In this document: positions 27,487 through 36,575 of the stretch, one piece after another
How positions within the stretch are numbered: position 1 is the stretch's first letter
Layout of the letters: each line of letters begins with the position of its first letter
Assembly: GCA_913055735.1 (NCBI GenBank)
Contig: CAJXKD010000001.1
Span: 372,001 to 436,000, forward strand
Direction of reading: 5' to 3'
DNA: 64,000 nucleotides
Origin: an uncultured Rhodospirillales bacterium
GTDB taxonomy: Bacteria; Pseudomonadota; Alphaproteobacteria; Rhodospirillales; UBA2165
Made by a program: the position numbers and the translations under genes
Notes under the pieces: generated by a model
What the model was told of the DNA's origin: nothing
The model's input: the letters and a program-made list of their open reading frames with translations, nothing else
The model's database searches: none

Positions 27487-28620
27487 TCAGTTGGCGGGAA
27501 CCTCTTCCGCCGGCAATTGAGACATCTTGGCCAGCAGATATTCGAGATCGCCGGATTCCATCTTCACGCCCAAATCACCGTATTGCGTGAGGATCCGTTC
27601 GATCATGCGGCGTGTGTAGCGCTCGCGGTCGTTCTCGCCGCCGTCATAATCGGTCTCGCGTTCCACGTCGATGGCGGCACGGATGGCCGGAAACAGATGC
27701 TCCGGCAGTTTCGCTTCCTTGAATAGGCGGCTAAGCCCCAAATGCCCCGAGTCGTGGATCAAGGTGCGGGCGTTGGTGATCGGGATGCCCACCAGCTTGG
27801 CCATGGAATATTCGAAGAACGACATATCGCCCATGCATACCGACCGCAAAATAATGGACGGGGTCAGGCGGCCATGCTCGTGAAGCTGCTCGACCAGGCG
27901 CTCGACGGACCCTTCGTCCGATTCCTTCGACAGGCCGATGGTCGCCCGTTCGCGGCTCTGCATAAGCAGATCAGCGGCAAGATCCGGGGACAACTCATGC
28001 CGTGTGACCAGCTGATCGCGCAACGATTCCGAAACGACCGTGACCAGCCGTTCCGCAATGGTTACCGGCAATTGCTTCCGGCCGACCAGTGAATTTTGGA
28101 TACTTTCCTTGTCACCGAAATCATCGATAACCTTTTGGAATGATTTCTCCGAGATATCGGCGCCGTCATTGGCAACCAGGCGGCCAACCGCTTCTTCGTT
28201 CCCGGTGCCGACGAGCGCGTCTGACAACTGTTCCGAAACCGACTCCCGCCCGGCAATCGCCGTGAGTTTCGCGGTATCGGCTTCGCGTATGATCTCGACA
28301 AGGTCCGCATCGCTCAGAACCTTGGAGAACTCGAGGATCGGCAAGGAAACATCATCCACGTCCCGCGCCAAAGCCAACGCAACATCCTGCGGCAGAAATG
28401 GATTTTCCTTCACATTCACGGCCAACGCCTGACGTACACGTACCTCTGCGTCCTGCACCATGACGTGGAAGATCTCCTCCGCCATTTTGCGCTCGGCGTC
28501 GGTCAGTTTTTCCGGATCGTAGATTTGGGCGACCTTGGCAACGGTCTCGGCGCGGTTATTGGCGGACGGATCGGTAAGAAGGCGTTCGACGTCCTGTTCG
28601 GTCAGCATGGGAGCGGACAT
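27487..28620 (-). CDS. DUF2336 domain-containing protein
   Basis: 377 aa from the ATG at 28620 (GAGGG before it). Alpha-helical, with HEAT-like repeats: VEREVRVRQALAVNVKENPFL-type segments early, and later ESVSEQLSDALVGTGNEEAV. This matches the DUF2336 family I recall in alphaproteobacteria near regulators and pilus or flagellar genes. About 25% charged residues, no signal peptide, so cytoplasmic. Function unproven. Convergent with the orphan TRAP gene, 14 nt between stops. Confidence 0.8.
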   Translation of the reverse strand: MSAPMLTEQDVERLLTDPSANNRAETVAKVAQIYDPEKLTDAERKMAEEIFHVMVQDAEVRVRQALAVNVKENPFLPQDVALALARDVDDVSLPILEFSKVLSDADLVEIIREADTAKLTAIAGRESVSEQLSDALVGTGNEEAVGRLVANDGADISEKSFQKVIDDFGDKESIQNSLVGRKQLPVTIAERLVTVVSESLRDQLVTRHELSPDLAADLLMQSRERATIGLSKESDEGSVERLVEQLHEHGRLTPSIILRSVCMGDMSFFEYSMAKLVGIPITNARTLIHDSGHLGLSRLFKEAKLPEHLFPAIRAAIDVERETDYDGGENDRERYTRRMIERILTQYGDLGVKMESGDLEYLLAKMSQLPAEEVPAN

Positions 28621-28955
28621 TTGGGTCCCTCGGCTTGTCACGTTGTCTCAGGTTGTCCCGGGGCACCAGGTGCCCATATAAGCGCCAGATAGACGATTGG
28701 GCGCCCCACGGCATGGCCGGAATTATCCCGGGATATCCTTGAGGGATATTGGGTTTCCGGACCGGAAATATAAGGTGGCCCGGTGAGAAATTACGCCAGC
28801 CGAAACCGCCTCCGGCCCGCCGACCCATGGCGTTTTTGGATAGCGGCTATCTGAGGAAAATCGACGGTTTTCCTTGCGTTTTTGGCTCAACTGAGCTTTT
28901 TGAGGGCTACTCGGGCCCGATTTTCAGGCCCATAGAAATACCAGGAGAACATTCC
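28621..28955. promoter_or_regulatory. 335-bp intergenic region with two dyads
   Basis: No gene is supported. Two inverted repeats are visible: ATATCC at 28733-28738 with GGATAT at 28744-28749 (5-nt loop), and the perfect TTTCCGG-A-CCGGAAA at 28754-28768. They lie between the DUF2336 start (minus) and the cytochrome c start (plus) and may be operators or a leader structure. An in-frame extension of the cytochrome c ORF through this region is not accepted as coding. Confidence 0.4.
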
Positions 28956-29360
28956 ATGAAATTTACCCGCCATCTGGCCTCAACCCTTGGTGCCGCCGTA
29001 CTCGCCGCGGCGACACTTGGCGCCGCCCCGACAGCCCACGCCGCCGGCGATGTCGCGAAGGGAGAAAAGGTCTTCAAGAAATGCAAAGCGTGCCACGATA
29101 CGACGGCCGGAAAGCACAAGACCGGCCCCTCCCTGGCCGGGATATTCGGACGGCAGGCCGGCACGGCAGAAGGCTTTAAAAGATACCGGGGCCTCAAGGA
29201 TGCGGATTGGACATGGGATGAAGCAACCCTCGACGACTATCTCGCCGATCCCAAGAAATTCACCAAAACAAAGACGGGTAAAAACGCCGCGATGGTCCTG
29301 AAGCTGAAAAAAGAAAAGGACCGCGCGGACGTTATCGCGTACCTCAAGACCTTAAAGTAG
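28956..29360 (+). CDS. periplasmic class I cytochrome c (c2/c550 type)
   Basis: 134 aa from the ATG at 28956, preceded by AGGAG. A Sec signal peptide ends near AHA-AGD. The haem motif CKACH has Cys43, Cys46 and His47; axial Met candidate is Met113 in NAAMVLKLKKE. The protein is a small soluble electron carrier between the bc1 complex and terminal oxidases or other periplasmic enzymes. The 203-residue open frame from 28749 is a run-through of non-coding sequence. Confidence 0.95.
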   Translation: MKFTRHLASTLGAAVLAAATLGAAPTAHAAGDVAKGEKVFKKCKACHDTTAGKHKTGPSLAGIFGRQAGTAEGFKRYRGLKDADWTWDEATLDDYLADPKKFTKTKTGKNAAMVLKLKKEKDRADVIAYLKTLK

Positions 29361-29391
29361 CACCCCGTTACCGGGGCAGCGGCGCAGCCGT

Positions 29392-29820
29392 TTAGCCCCG
29401 GACCACCATCACCGAACAATCGGCGTGGCGCACCACCCGCGCCGCATTGGGGCCGAGAAGATAATCGCTGAGCTCCGGCCGGTGCGACGCCATGACGATC
29501 AAATCCACGCCGATGTCCTTGGCCTTGTGCAAGATTTCTTTGTAAATGGTGCCCGCCCCGGTGTGGATTTCGAGATGGATGCCGTCGGGGATCGCATCCT
29601 CGGCCAACTGCTCCAATTTCGTGGTCGCTTCGTCGGCCATTTTCTCATCGAAATCGGGGGGGAAATAACTTTCCACCACATGCGAACCCAATTCGGGCGT
29701 CACGTTGAGAAGATGCATTTCGGCCTTGAAGGCCTCGCACAGGGCAACCGCCGTCGGCAAAGCCTTGCGCCAGGACGCTTCATCGCTGATATCGATTGTC
29801 AGCAAAATTTTACGGTACAT
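29392..29820 (-). CDS. universal stress protein (UspA fold), TRAP-associated
   Basis: 142 aa. KILLTIDISDEASWRKALP is the first strand and Asp of the ATP-binding fold; VDLIVMASHRPELSDYLLGP and RVVRHADCSVMVVRG form the second half. The usual GX2GX9GS/T nucleotide motif is partly degenerate (GPNA...DCS). It lies 47 nt downstream of the TAXI-TRAP fused permease, same strand, similar to TeaD next to TeaABC, a UspA that regulates TRAP activity. A role as regulator of the adjoining transporter is an inference from that arrangement. Confidence 0.88.
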   Translation of the reverse strand: MYRKILLTIDISDEASWRKALPTAVALCEAFKAEMHLLNVTPELGSHVVESYFPPDFDEKMADEATTKLEQLAEDAIPDGIHLEIHTGAGTIYKEILHKAKDIGVDLIVMASHRPELSDYLLGPNAARVVRHADCSVMVVRG

Positions 29821-29867
29821 CTTCTCTTCCTCTCATCACCCGTGGTGACACGTTCCAGATTCACGGC

Positions 29868-32411
29868 CTAGCTTTCCCGTGCCGCCGGCGCGGGCGCGGG
29901 CGCCCCGCCACGGCGCATCCATTGCCAGCCGAGTATCAAAGCCAACAACACTAGGCCGAGGGGATAGACCAATTCCTTCGGCGGGTTCCCCGTCTGTTCG
30001 ACATCCACATCGGTGACCAGGTCCCCGAAGTCGATTTTCGCTTGTTCGGCGGGGCCGTTGAACTCCAGATCTTCCACGAAATAGACACCGTCCGGTTCGC
30101 GCTCCAGCTTGAGGCCTAGGGAGGCCTGCCCAAGCTGGCCGCCCGGTGCCTCGAGGACGAATAGTTTGAACCGGTCGCCGTAATCGGTCTGGCGCGTAAC
30201 ATGCAGCCGCACCTTGCGGCCCTGCTCCACCTCCACCTGTCCGGAGACAAACCTTTCCATGTTGAGAGAGCTGTACTCGGGATAAACCATGTTGAGGAAA
30301 AAGGCGGGGCGGAATAGCGCCACCATCACCACAAGCAGCAACAACCTCTCCAGGATATTCGTCTTGATGATCAGCCACCCCTGCACCGCGGATGTGAAAC
30401 AGGCCATGGCGATGAGAGACATTACAAAAATGAGAATCCCATGGAAGAAACTGGTGACACCGATCAACAGCAGTTCCGTGTTGAAGATGAAAACGAACGG
30501 CAGGATGGCCGTCCGGATATCATACAGAAAAGACTGCACGCCGGTCTTCAATGGGTCCGCCCGAGAAATCGCCGAGGCGGCGAAGGCCGCCAAACAGACG
30601 GGCGGTGTGGAATCCGCCATCAGGCCGAAATAGAAGACGAACAGGTGAACTGCGATCAGCGGCAGGGTCAACCCGGCGGCACCCCCGAGTTCCACCAGCA
30701 CGCCCGCCAATAGGGATGCCACCACCAGATAATTTGCCGTCGTCGGCAAGCCCATGCCGAGGATCAGGCTGAGCACCGCCGTCAAAAGCAGCAGCGTGTA
30801 AACATTGCCACCGGACAGGGCCTCGACCACCCCGACCATGGCATTGTTGAGCCCGGTCGAAGAAACGGCACCTACGATAATGCCGGCAGAAGCAACGGCC
30901 ACCGCGATCCCCACCATGTTGCGGGCACCGGCCACCAAGCCGCCATAAATCTCAACCAAGGATTCCATGAACGCCGAGCCGGCATTGCCGTCCCGGCCGG
31001 CTTTAACCAGCCCGAGAGCCAAGACGATGAGCACGGCCGCACCCAAGCCCCAAAACAGCGACGGTTGCGCCGCGGAACCCATTGCGCGGAAGGCGGCGGC
31101 AATCACGATGGGAATGAGATAGAGCACGGTCATGACCGACCGGCTCAAGTTCGCCGGTGAAATACGCGCCGCGATCATAATCAGGAACATGACCAGAATG
31201 GTGTAGAAAACGGCGCTCGATGCCGTCCACCGCTCGATCATCAGGAGGTAGACGAGCACCGCAATAGGAACGATGAAGTGAACCCCCGCCATAAAGGTAC
31301 GGCCCAGTACCGGCACTTCGGATTTCGGCAGGCCAGTGAGCCCCAGTTTCATCGCCTCGAGATGTGAAACGTAAAGCAGACCGAGATAGCTTATGATGGC
31401 AGGCAGAAATGCCGCCTTGATGACGTCGAAATAACTGATGCCGATGAGTTCCGCCATGATGAAAGCGGCAGCGCCCATGATCGGTGGCATCATTTGGCCG
31501 TTTGTTGAGGCCGCCACTTCGATGGCGCCCGCCTTGACCGCCGGCAGGCCGGTCCGGCGCATTACCGGAATGGTAAAGACGCCGGTGGTCACCACGTTGG
31601 CGATGGAGGAACCGGAGATCAGGCCGGTCATACCGGACGCGAGAATGGCTGCCTTGGCGGGCCCCCCGCGATAGCGACCGACCATGGCAAATGCCAGATC
31701 GAGGAAATATTTACCCGCGCCGGCCCTATCGAGCAGCGCGCCGAACAACACGAACAAAAAGACGAAACTCACCGAGACATCGATGGGAATACCGAAGATG
31801 GCCTCGCCGCCGAGCCAATGGTAGCCGATCAAACGGTTAAGTGACACACCACGGTGAGAAATGATCTCGGGCATGGATTGCCCGAAAACCGAATAAATCA
31901 AAAAGACAATGGCAACGATCACCAGCGGTACGCCGATGGCCCGCCGCGTCGCTTCGAGCAACAACACAATACCCGCCGCGCCGATCAAGAATTCCACCGG
32001 AATGGTCCATCCGGCGATATCGACGTCGAGAAGCGTCCCGGCCCTGGTGACCAACCCCCGCCATCCAAGGAACAGATAGAGCGCGCAGCCGCAGGCAATC
32101 AGTGCAAGGGCAATATCGACATAGGATATCCGCCGGTGCGCCATCGATTTGAAGGCAGGGAACATGAGATAGACGAGCAACAGCGCGAATGCCAAATGAA
32201 TGCTGCGCGCCGGCACATCGGTGATAATGCCGAAATTCAGAATGAACGGCAGGGGCGACGCGATCCACAACTGATACAGGGACCACACGGCCGCGATGAT
32301 GCCGATAATAACACCGAGTGTTGGTCCCGTTTTTCGGCCCGTGTATTCGACTTCTTCGATCTTTTTCTGGATCTCGTCCTGAGAGACCCCGCTGCTTGGC
32401 GTATCGGCCAT
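29868..32411 (-). CDS. TRAP transporter fused permease (4TM/12TM, TAXI type) with DUF3394 end
   Basis: 847 aa with about 16 hydrophobic segments. The M-domain motif is seen in SGMTGLISGSSIANVVTTG and NGQMMPPIMGAAAFIMAE, and SLILGMGLPTTANYLVVASL near the second repeat; these mark the dctM-like domain of TAXI-type fused permeases. The C-terminal about 130 residues (RFVSGQVEVEQGRKVRLHV, then DGVYFVEDLEFNGPAEQA) look like the DUF3394 periplasmic domain, and are longer than plain fused permeases. It imports a substrate captured by the upstream TAXI protein, driven by Na+ or H+. Second gene of the TAXI-permease-Usp operon. Confidence 0.92.
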   Translation of the reverse strand: MADTPSSGVSQDEIQKKIEEVEYTGRKTGPTLGVIIGIIAAVWSLYQLWIASPLPFILNFGIITDVPARSIHLAFALLLVYLMFPAFKSMAHRRISYVDIALALIACGCALYLFLGWRGLVTRAGTLLDVDIAGWTIPVEFLIGAAGIVLLLEATRRAIGVPLVIVAIVFLIYSVFGQSMPEIISHRGVSLNRLIGYHWLGGEAIFGIPIDVSVSFVFLFVLFGALLDRAGAGKYFLDLAFAMVGRYRGGPAKAAILASGMTGLISGSSIANVVTTGVFTIPVMRRTGLPAVKAGAIEVAASTNGQMMPPIMGAAAFIMAELIGISYFDVIKAAFLPAIISYLGLLYVSHLEAMKLGLTGLPKSEVPVLGRTFMAGVHFIVPIAVLVYLLMIERWTASSAVFYTILVMFLIMIAARISPANLSRSVMTVLYLIPIVIAAAFRAMGSAAQPSLFWGLGAAVLIVLALGLVKAGRDGNAGSAFMESLVEIYGGLVAGARNMVGIAVAVASAGIIVGAVSSTGLNNAMVGVVEALSGGNVYTLLLLTAVLSLILGMGLPTTANYLVVASLLAGVLVELGGAAGLTLPLIAVHLFVFYFGLMADSTPPVCLAAFAASAISRADPLKTGVQSFLYDIRTAILPFVFIFNTELLLIGVTSFFHGILIFVMSLIAMACFTSAVQGWLIIKTNILERLLLLVVMVALFRPAFFLNMVYPEYSSLNMERFVSGQVEVEQGRKVRLHVTRQTDYGDRFKLFVLEAPGGQLGQASLGLKLEREPDGVYFVEDLEFNGPAEQAKIDFGDLVTDVDVEQTGNPPKELVYPLGLVLLALILGWQWMRRGGAPAPAPAARES

Positions 32412-32459
32412 CCCTGCCCCCTTTACATCTCCAAGATTGGCCGGAAACGATCAGGTCCC

Positions 32460-32486
32460 GGCGCCGCGTGATCTTCACGCGGCGCC
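32460..32486 (-). other. intercistronic stem-loop, TAXI binding protein to permease
   Basis: GGCGCCGCGTG at 32460-32470 and CACGCGGCGCC at 32476-32486 form a perfect 11-bp GC stem with a 5-nt loop, on the transcribed strand 33 nt after the binding-protein stop. No U-tract follows, so it looks like an mRNA 3' stabiliser or partial attenuator rather than a full terminator. Confidence 0.7.
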
Positions 32487-32518
32487 ACGACCGTATCGTC
32501 AGTCAAAGGTACCGGAAA

Positions 32519-33523
32519 TTACATCCAGCCCTTTTCCTTGTAGTACTTCGCCGCACCGGGATGCAGCGGTGCCGACAGGCCGTCCTTGATCATCCGCTTG
32601 GGATCAAGATTACGGAAGGCCGGATGCTGTTGACGGAAATCATCGAGATTTTCGAACACAGCGCGCACCACTTCATAGACGAGATCCTCGTCCACGTCGG
32701 CAGAGCTGACGAATGTCGCCATCACACCGAAGGTGGTCACATCCTGAGTGCTGGTCTTGTAAGTCCCCTTCGGGATGGTGGCGAAAGCGTAGTAAGGGAA
32801 CTTTTCGACCAAGCCTTTTTCGACGCCGCTGTTGAGATCGATGATCTTCGCACCGCAGCCGTCGGTGGCAATGGCAACACCGGCATTGGGCACACCAACG
32901 GTGTAGCCGTATGCGTCGATCTTACCGTCACAGAGTGCCTTGGACTGCTCGGTCGACGTCAATTCCGTTGCAACTTGGAAATCACCAGTGGTGGTTTTGT
33001 GCGCCGCCATCAAGACTTCCATGGTGCCGCGTTGGCCGGAGCCGGGATTGCCGATATTGACCCGCTTGCCCTTTAGGTCGTCCCAGCTGCGAATGCCCGA
33101 TTCACCGCCGACGATGATCTGGAACGGTTCCGGATGTACCGAGAATACGGCACGCAGCTTGTCGAACTTGTTGCCTTCGAAGCGGCTGGTACCGTTATAG
33201 GCATGATATTGCCAGTCCGACTGAGCGACACCGAAGTCCAATTCGCCGGCACGGATCTGATTGATGTTGTAAATGGACCCACCCGTGGACGGCGCGGAAC
33301 AACGGATGCCGTGTTTCCGGCCGCTTTTGCGTCCCTCCGCAGCTTCGCGGTGGACCTGACGGCAGATGTTATTGCCGGTCGCGAAGTAAACGCCGGTCGG
33401 ACCGCCGGTCCCGATAGCGATAAAACGCCGCTTGCTTTGGGCGTCCGCGTCGCTCGCACTCATCAAGAACGAGCCGACGGCAAGCCCCATGGCCAGAGCC
33501 GATATTGTGATCTTGTTTCTCAT
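32519..33523 (-). CDS. TAXI-family TRAP solute-binding protein
   Basis: 334 aa. Signal peptide ends at about SDADA-QSK. The mature sequence contains FIAIGTGGPTGVYFATGNNI, SVHPEPFQIIVGG, LKGKRVNIGNPGSGQRGTME and TYKTSTQDVTTFGVM, all diagnostic of TAXI (TRAP-associated extracytoplasmic immunogenic) proteins. Binds a carboxylate or amino-acid-like ligand in the periplasm and hands it to the fused permease at 29868-32411. First gene of the operon. Confidence 0.93.
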   Translation of the reverse strand: MRNKITISALAMGLAVGSFLMSASDADAQSKRRFIAIGTGGPTGVYFATGNNICRQVHREAAEGRKSGRKHGIRCSAPSTGGSIYNINQIRAGELDFGVAQSDWQYHAYNGTSRFEGNKFDKLRAVFSVHPEPFQIIVGGESGIRSWDDLKGKRVNIGNPGSGQRGTMEVLMAAHKTTTGDFQVATELTSTEQSKALCDGKIDAYGYTVGVPNAGVAIATDGCGAKIIDLNSGVEKGLVEKFPYYAFATIPKGTYKTSTQDVTTFGVMATFVSSADVDEDLVYEVVRAVFENLDDFRQQHPAFRNLDPKRMIKDGLSAPLHPGAAKYYKEKGWM

Positions 33524-33913
33524 GTCTGATTGCTCCTGAATATGTCACCTAATTTGTTCGAAAAAGGACGGGGCAACGCCATTCCTATTTCTTGAGGCCC
33601 AATACCAACGATCCGCATGAGCGATAGCTTGCGGACCGACAGATGCATCATTTTTTAAGGGCTTGACCGAAACGAAAACACCCGCCGATGGCGGAAACGG
33701 ACACAGCGATGACGACTTCGTGCCGATCACGAACGTTCTCCCTGGTACTGGTTTACGATCTACTTCTTCGTTCTCTTGGCGTTACAACGGGATAAGCGTA
33801 AACCAGCCTTCGTTCGCGGGACAACCCCCCTTCGACTCTTGAGTCGAAAAAGGTAAAAGCCGCGGCGTATATTCAAAGTTGCTTGAAAATGGGACGGCAC
33901 CCCGCAAATCGCG
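33524..33913. promoter_or_regulatory. 390-bp gene-free region with two dyads
   Basis: No gene is supported. TTCGACTC at 33831-33838 and GAGTCGAA at 33841-33848 form a perfect 8-bp dyad; CTGGTTTACG at 33748-33757 and CGTAAACCAG at 33797-33806 form a perfect 10-bp repeat separated by 39 nt. The region separates two genes on the same strand (aminotransferase 3' end and TAXI 5' start), so it holds the TAXI promoter and probably its regulator sites. Confidence 0.4.
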
Positions 33914-35242
33914 TCAAGACGCGGCGATCGCGGTGTCCACCGCATCGCTCAACCGATCAACAATCAAGGCAATATCATCGGCAGTGGCGATAAAAGGCGG
34001 CGCCAATTGGACGTGAACGCCGCGTACGCCGTCTACCGTCCCACCCATGGGATAACAGATCAAACCGCGCTCGAAGGCCGCTTTCTTGACGCGCGCATGA
34101 AGCCGCCGGGCGGGATCGAACGGTTCCTTGGTGTCGCGATTTTCAACCAGTTCGATTGCCTGAAACAGACCCCGCCCGCGAATATCGCCCACATGCGGAT
34201 GATCGCCAAACCGCTCTACAAGCCGATCGGTGAAGTCGCGCCCCCGGGCGACGACATTGGCAAGCAGATCCCTCTCATGGATGGCGGTCAACACCGCGAG
34301 ACCGGCCGCGCACGCGAGCGGATGTCCCTGATAGGTATGGCTGTGCTGAAAAAAGCCACTTCCCCCGGCAATGGTATCGACAACACGCCTGCTGGCCAGC
34401 ACGGCACCGAGGGGCACGTAACCACCCCCGACGCCTTTGGCGACGGTCATGATATCTGGGATCATGCTTTCCTGTTCGCACGCATGTAGCGTTCCCGTGC
34501 GGCCCATGCCGCACATGACCTCGTCGAGGACCAGCAACACGCCGTATTTATCGCAAATCTCGCGGATGCGCTTGAAATAGCCGGGAACGGGCGGCACGCA
34601 GCCGGTTGTCGACCCGACCACCGTCTCTGCGATAAATGCCGCGACCCGGTCGGCACCAAGTTCTACGATCTTGGCTTCCAACTCGTCGGCGGCACGCAAT
34701 CCGTACGCCTCCTCGGATTCACCGGGTTGCTGATTGCGGTAGGCAAAACACGGTGCGATGTGATGGGCCTTGAACAGCAACGGCGTGTAAGGCGCGCGGC
34801 GTTGCGCATGGCCACCGACCGCCAGGGCGGCCAAGGTGTTGCCATGAAAACTTTGACGGCGGGCAATGATGTACTCGCGTTGGGGATCGCCGTTCTCGAT
34901 GGCGAATTGACGCACGAGCTTCAATGCCGCTTCGGTTGCCTCCGACCCACCACTGACGAAAAACACTTTGTCGATACCTTCGGGCGCGTCGCGGATAAGC
35001 AGATCGGCCAGGCTCTCCGCTGCCTCGGACGAAAAAAAGGACGTATGCGCATAGGCAAGTTTCGCGGCCTGCGCCTGAATGGCGGCAATAACGTCGGGAT
35101 CACCGTGACCGAGACAGGACACCGCCGCGCCGCCCGAGCCATCGATATAGCGTTTACCGGCGGCGTCGATGAGGTACATCCCGTCGCCGCTGACGGCGAT
35201 CGGCGGAGTTTCATCCAAGCGTCGGTGCAAAACCCGTGTCAT
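33914..35242 (-). CDS. class III PLP aminotransferase (aspartate aminotransferase family)
   Basis: 442 aa. PLP Lys is Lys269 in TVAKGVGGGYVPLGAV; LLVLDEVMCGMGRTG is the Asp strand that contacts the PLP nitrogen, and FFVSGGSEATEAALKL the phosphate-binding region. FHGNTLAAL and FQHSHTYQGHP are typical of the omega-aminotransferase/gabT-like branch. It probably transfers an amino group from a terminal amine or beta/omega-amino acid. Acceptor unknown. It lies upstream of the TAXI region on the same strand, so a shared substrate is possible but there is a 390-bp gap. Confidence 0.92.
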   Translation of the reverse strand: MTRVLHRRLDETPPIAVSGDGMYLIDAAGKRYIDGSGGAAVSCLGHGDPDVIAAIQAQAAKLAYAHTSFFSSEAAESLADLLIRDAPEGIDKVFFVSGGSEATEAALKLVRQFAIENGDPQREYIIARRQSFHGNTLAALAVGGHAQRRAPYTPLLFKAHHIAPCFAYRNQQPGESEEAYGLRAADELEAKIVELGADRVAAFIAETVVGSTTGCVPPVPGYFKRIREICDKYGVLLVLDEVMCGMGRTGTLHACEQESMIPDIMTVAKGVGGGYVPLGAVLASRRVVDTIAGGSGFFQHSHTYQGHPLACAAGLAVLTAIHERDLLANVVARGRDFTDRLVERFGDHPHVGDIRGRGLFQAIELVENRDTKEPFDPARRLHARVKKAAFERGLICYPMGGTVDGVRGVHVQLAPPFIATADDIALIVDRLSDAVDTAIAAS

Positions 35243-35389
35243 TTATCGAAGCGCCCCTAAAAACGCCTTTTTGACCAGCGGACAATGGACGGCACGCGAT
35301 TGCCGTTCCGGAATCGACTGATTAGGATGGCGCGCCGGCCTTTAGCAAGGCGACACACCCGCCGGCTCACCAACCCTAAGAGATTTATA

Positions 35390-35905
35390 ATGGACCTCAA
35401 AGATCATATTCGCGGCATTCCCGATTTCCCCAAACCCGGCATCCTGTTCTATGACATCTCTACCCTGCTCGCGCATCCCGACGCTTGGCAGGTGGCCATG
35501 GGCCGGCTTGCCAAAGAAGTCAGCCGTCATCAACCCGACGTTCTCGCCGGCATCGAGTCGCGGGGGTTTCTGCTCGCCGCGCCACTGGCGCTGAAACTCG
35601 GCCTCGGCTTCATCATGGTCCGTAAGAAAGGCAAGCTGCCGGGCGAGACGATCCCCTTCGAATACGAACTGGAATACGGTACCGACACCGTCGAGGTTCA
35701 GGCGGACGCGGTCACACCTGGACAAAGAATTGTGATTCTCGACGATCTTTTAGCTACCGGCGGCACGATGGCCGCGGCGACGAACCTGCTGCGCCAAGTC
35801 GGCGGCGAGGTTGCGGGCGCAGCTTGCTTGATCGAGCTCACGTTTCTCAAAGGCCGAGAGAAAATCGATATCCCGTGCTCGACCCTGGTCAGCTACAACG
35901 AATAG
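35390..35905 (+). CDS. apt: adenine phosphoribosyltransferase
   Basis: 171 aa from the ATG at 35390, the family's normal length. [17 protein letters not shown] is the PRPP-binding loop, and [20 protein letters not shown] the N-terminal signature; [10 protein letters not shown] is the adenine-contacting region. Converts adenine plus PRPP to AMP and PPi in purine salvage. An in-frame start 105 nt upstream gives an Arg-rich extension and is rejected. Followed 41 nt later by the flavin reductase-like gene. Confidence 0.96.
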   Translation: MDLKDHIRGIPDFPKPGILFYDISTLLAHPDAWQVAMGRLAKEVSRHQPDVLAGIESRGFLLAAPLALKLGLGFIMVRKKGKLPGETIPFEYELEYGTDTVEVQADAVTPGQRIVILDDLLATGGTMAAATNLLRQVGGEVAGAACLIELTFLKGREKIDIPCSTLVSYNE

Positions 35906-35946
35906 AAAAAAACCGGCATAACGACATACAGGAGGAAATTTCCACC

Positions 35947-36450
35947 ATGGACAATGACGCCAAGAAAATCGCCCTGCGCATGATCCCCTACGGCATCTAT
36001 GTGATGACTGCCGAGGACGACAACGGCAACGTCGCGGCAGCGACGGTCAACTGGGTGACCCAGACCGCATTCGCACCGCCCTTGGTGGTGGTGGGCGTAA
36101 AGGCCGATTCCGGTGCCTATTCCCTGATCAAGGAAACCAAGACCTTTGCCCTCAACATGCTCGGCAAAGGGCAGCAGGGAGCCGCTTTCGCCTTTTTCAA
36201 ACCCGCCGAGAAAGATGGTGACACCATCAGCGGCGAAGCGTACCACCGGGGTGCCAACGGCGCGCCCATCCTCGGCTCGGCCATTGCCAGTGTCGAATGC
36301 TCGGTCGTCGAGATCGTCGAACGTGGCGATCATCACATCGTTATCGGCGAAGTCACCGAAGCCAGCCTGAACAAGGCACCGGAAGGACGCCCCGACGAAG
36401 CCATCCTCGAAATGAAGGATCTGGGCGACAACGTCTTCTACGGCGGCTAG
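35947..36450 (+). CDS. flavin reductase-like, FMN-binding split-barrel protein
   Basis: 167 aa from the ATG at 35947 (CAGGAGGAAA upstream). The sequence PYGIYVMTAEDDNGNVAAAT, NWVTQTAFAPPLVVVGVKAD and TFALNMLGKGQQGAAFAFFK follows the flavin reductase/FMN-binding family of NAD(P)H:flavin oxidoreductases, and DHHIVIGEVTEA closes the barrel. It may supply reduced FMN to a partner oxygenase or act as a small redox protein. It is a small orphan here, between apt and pcm. Confidence 0.88.
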   Translation: MDNDAKKIALRMIPYGIYVMTAEDDNGNVAAATVNWVTQTAFAPPLVVVGVKADSGAYSLIKETKTFALNMLGKGQQGAAFAFFKPAEKDGDTISGEAYHRGANGAPILGSAIASVECSVVEIVERGDHHIVIGEVTEASLNKAPEGRPDEAILEMKDLGDNVFYGG

Positions 36451-36575
36451 CGGGTCCAACCTCAACCGAAAAAGCCAAAAACAAAAAGATCGCCATCGTT
36501 CCACCCAAATTGTGGTTTAATCCCGACTGTGACGGGACATCCCCTTTTTGGGCCCATTTTGGGTGGAGCATTTCG

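Noticed and set aside
28749..29360. 203-residue open frame containing cytochrome c
   Set aside because: The first 69 codons carry no signal-like or family sequence. The ATG at 28956 has AGGAG and starts a standard signal peptide.
29363..29376. small hairpin CCCCG-TTAC-CGGGG after cytochrome c
   Set aside because: Only a 5-bp stem with no U-tract; too weak to call as a terminator.
33760..33945. 61-residue frame in the 390-bp gap
   Set aside because: Composition is random-looking, no ribosome site, and it crosses the aminotransferase stop.
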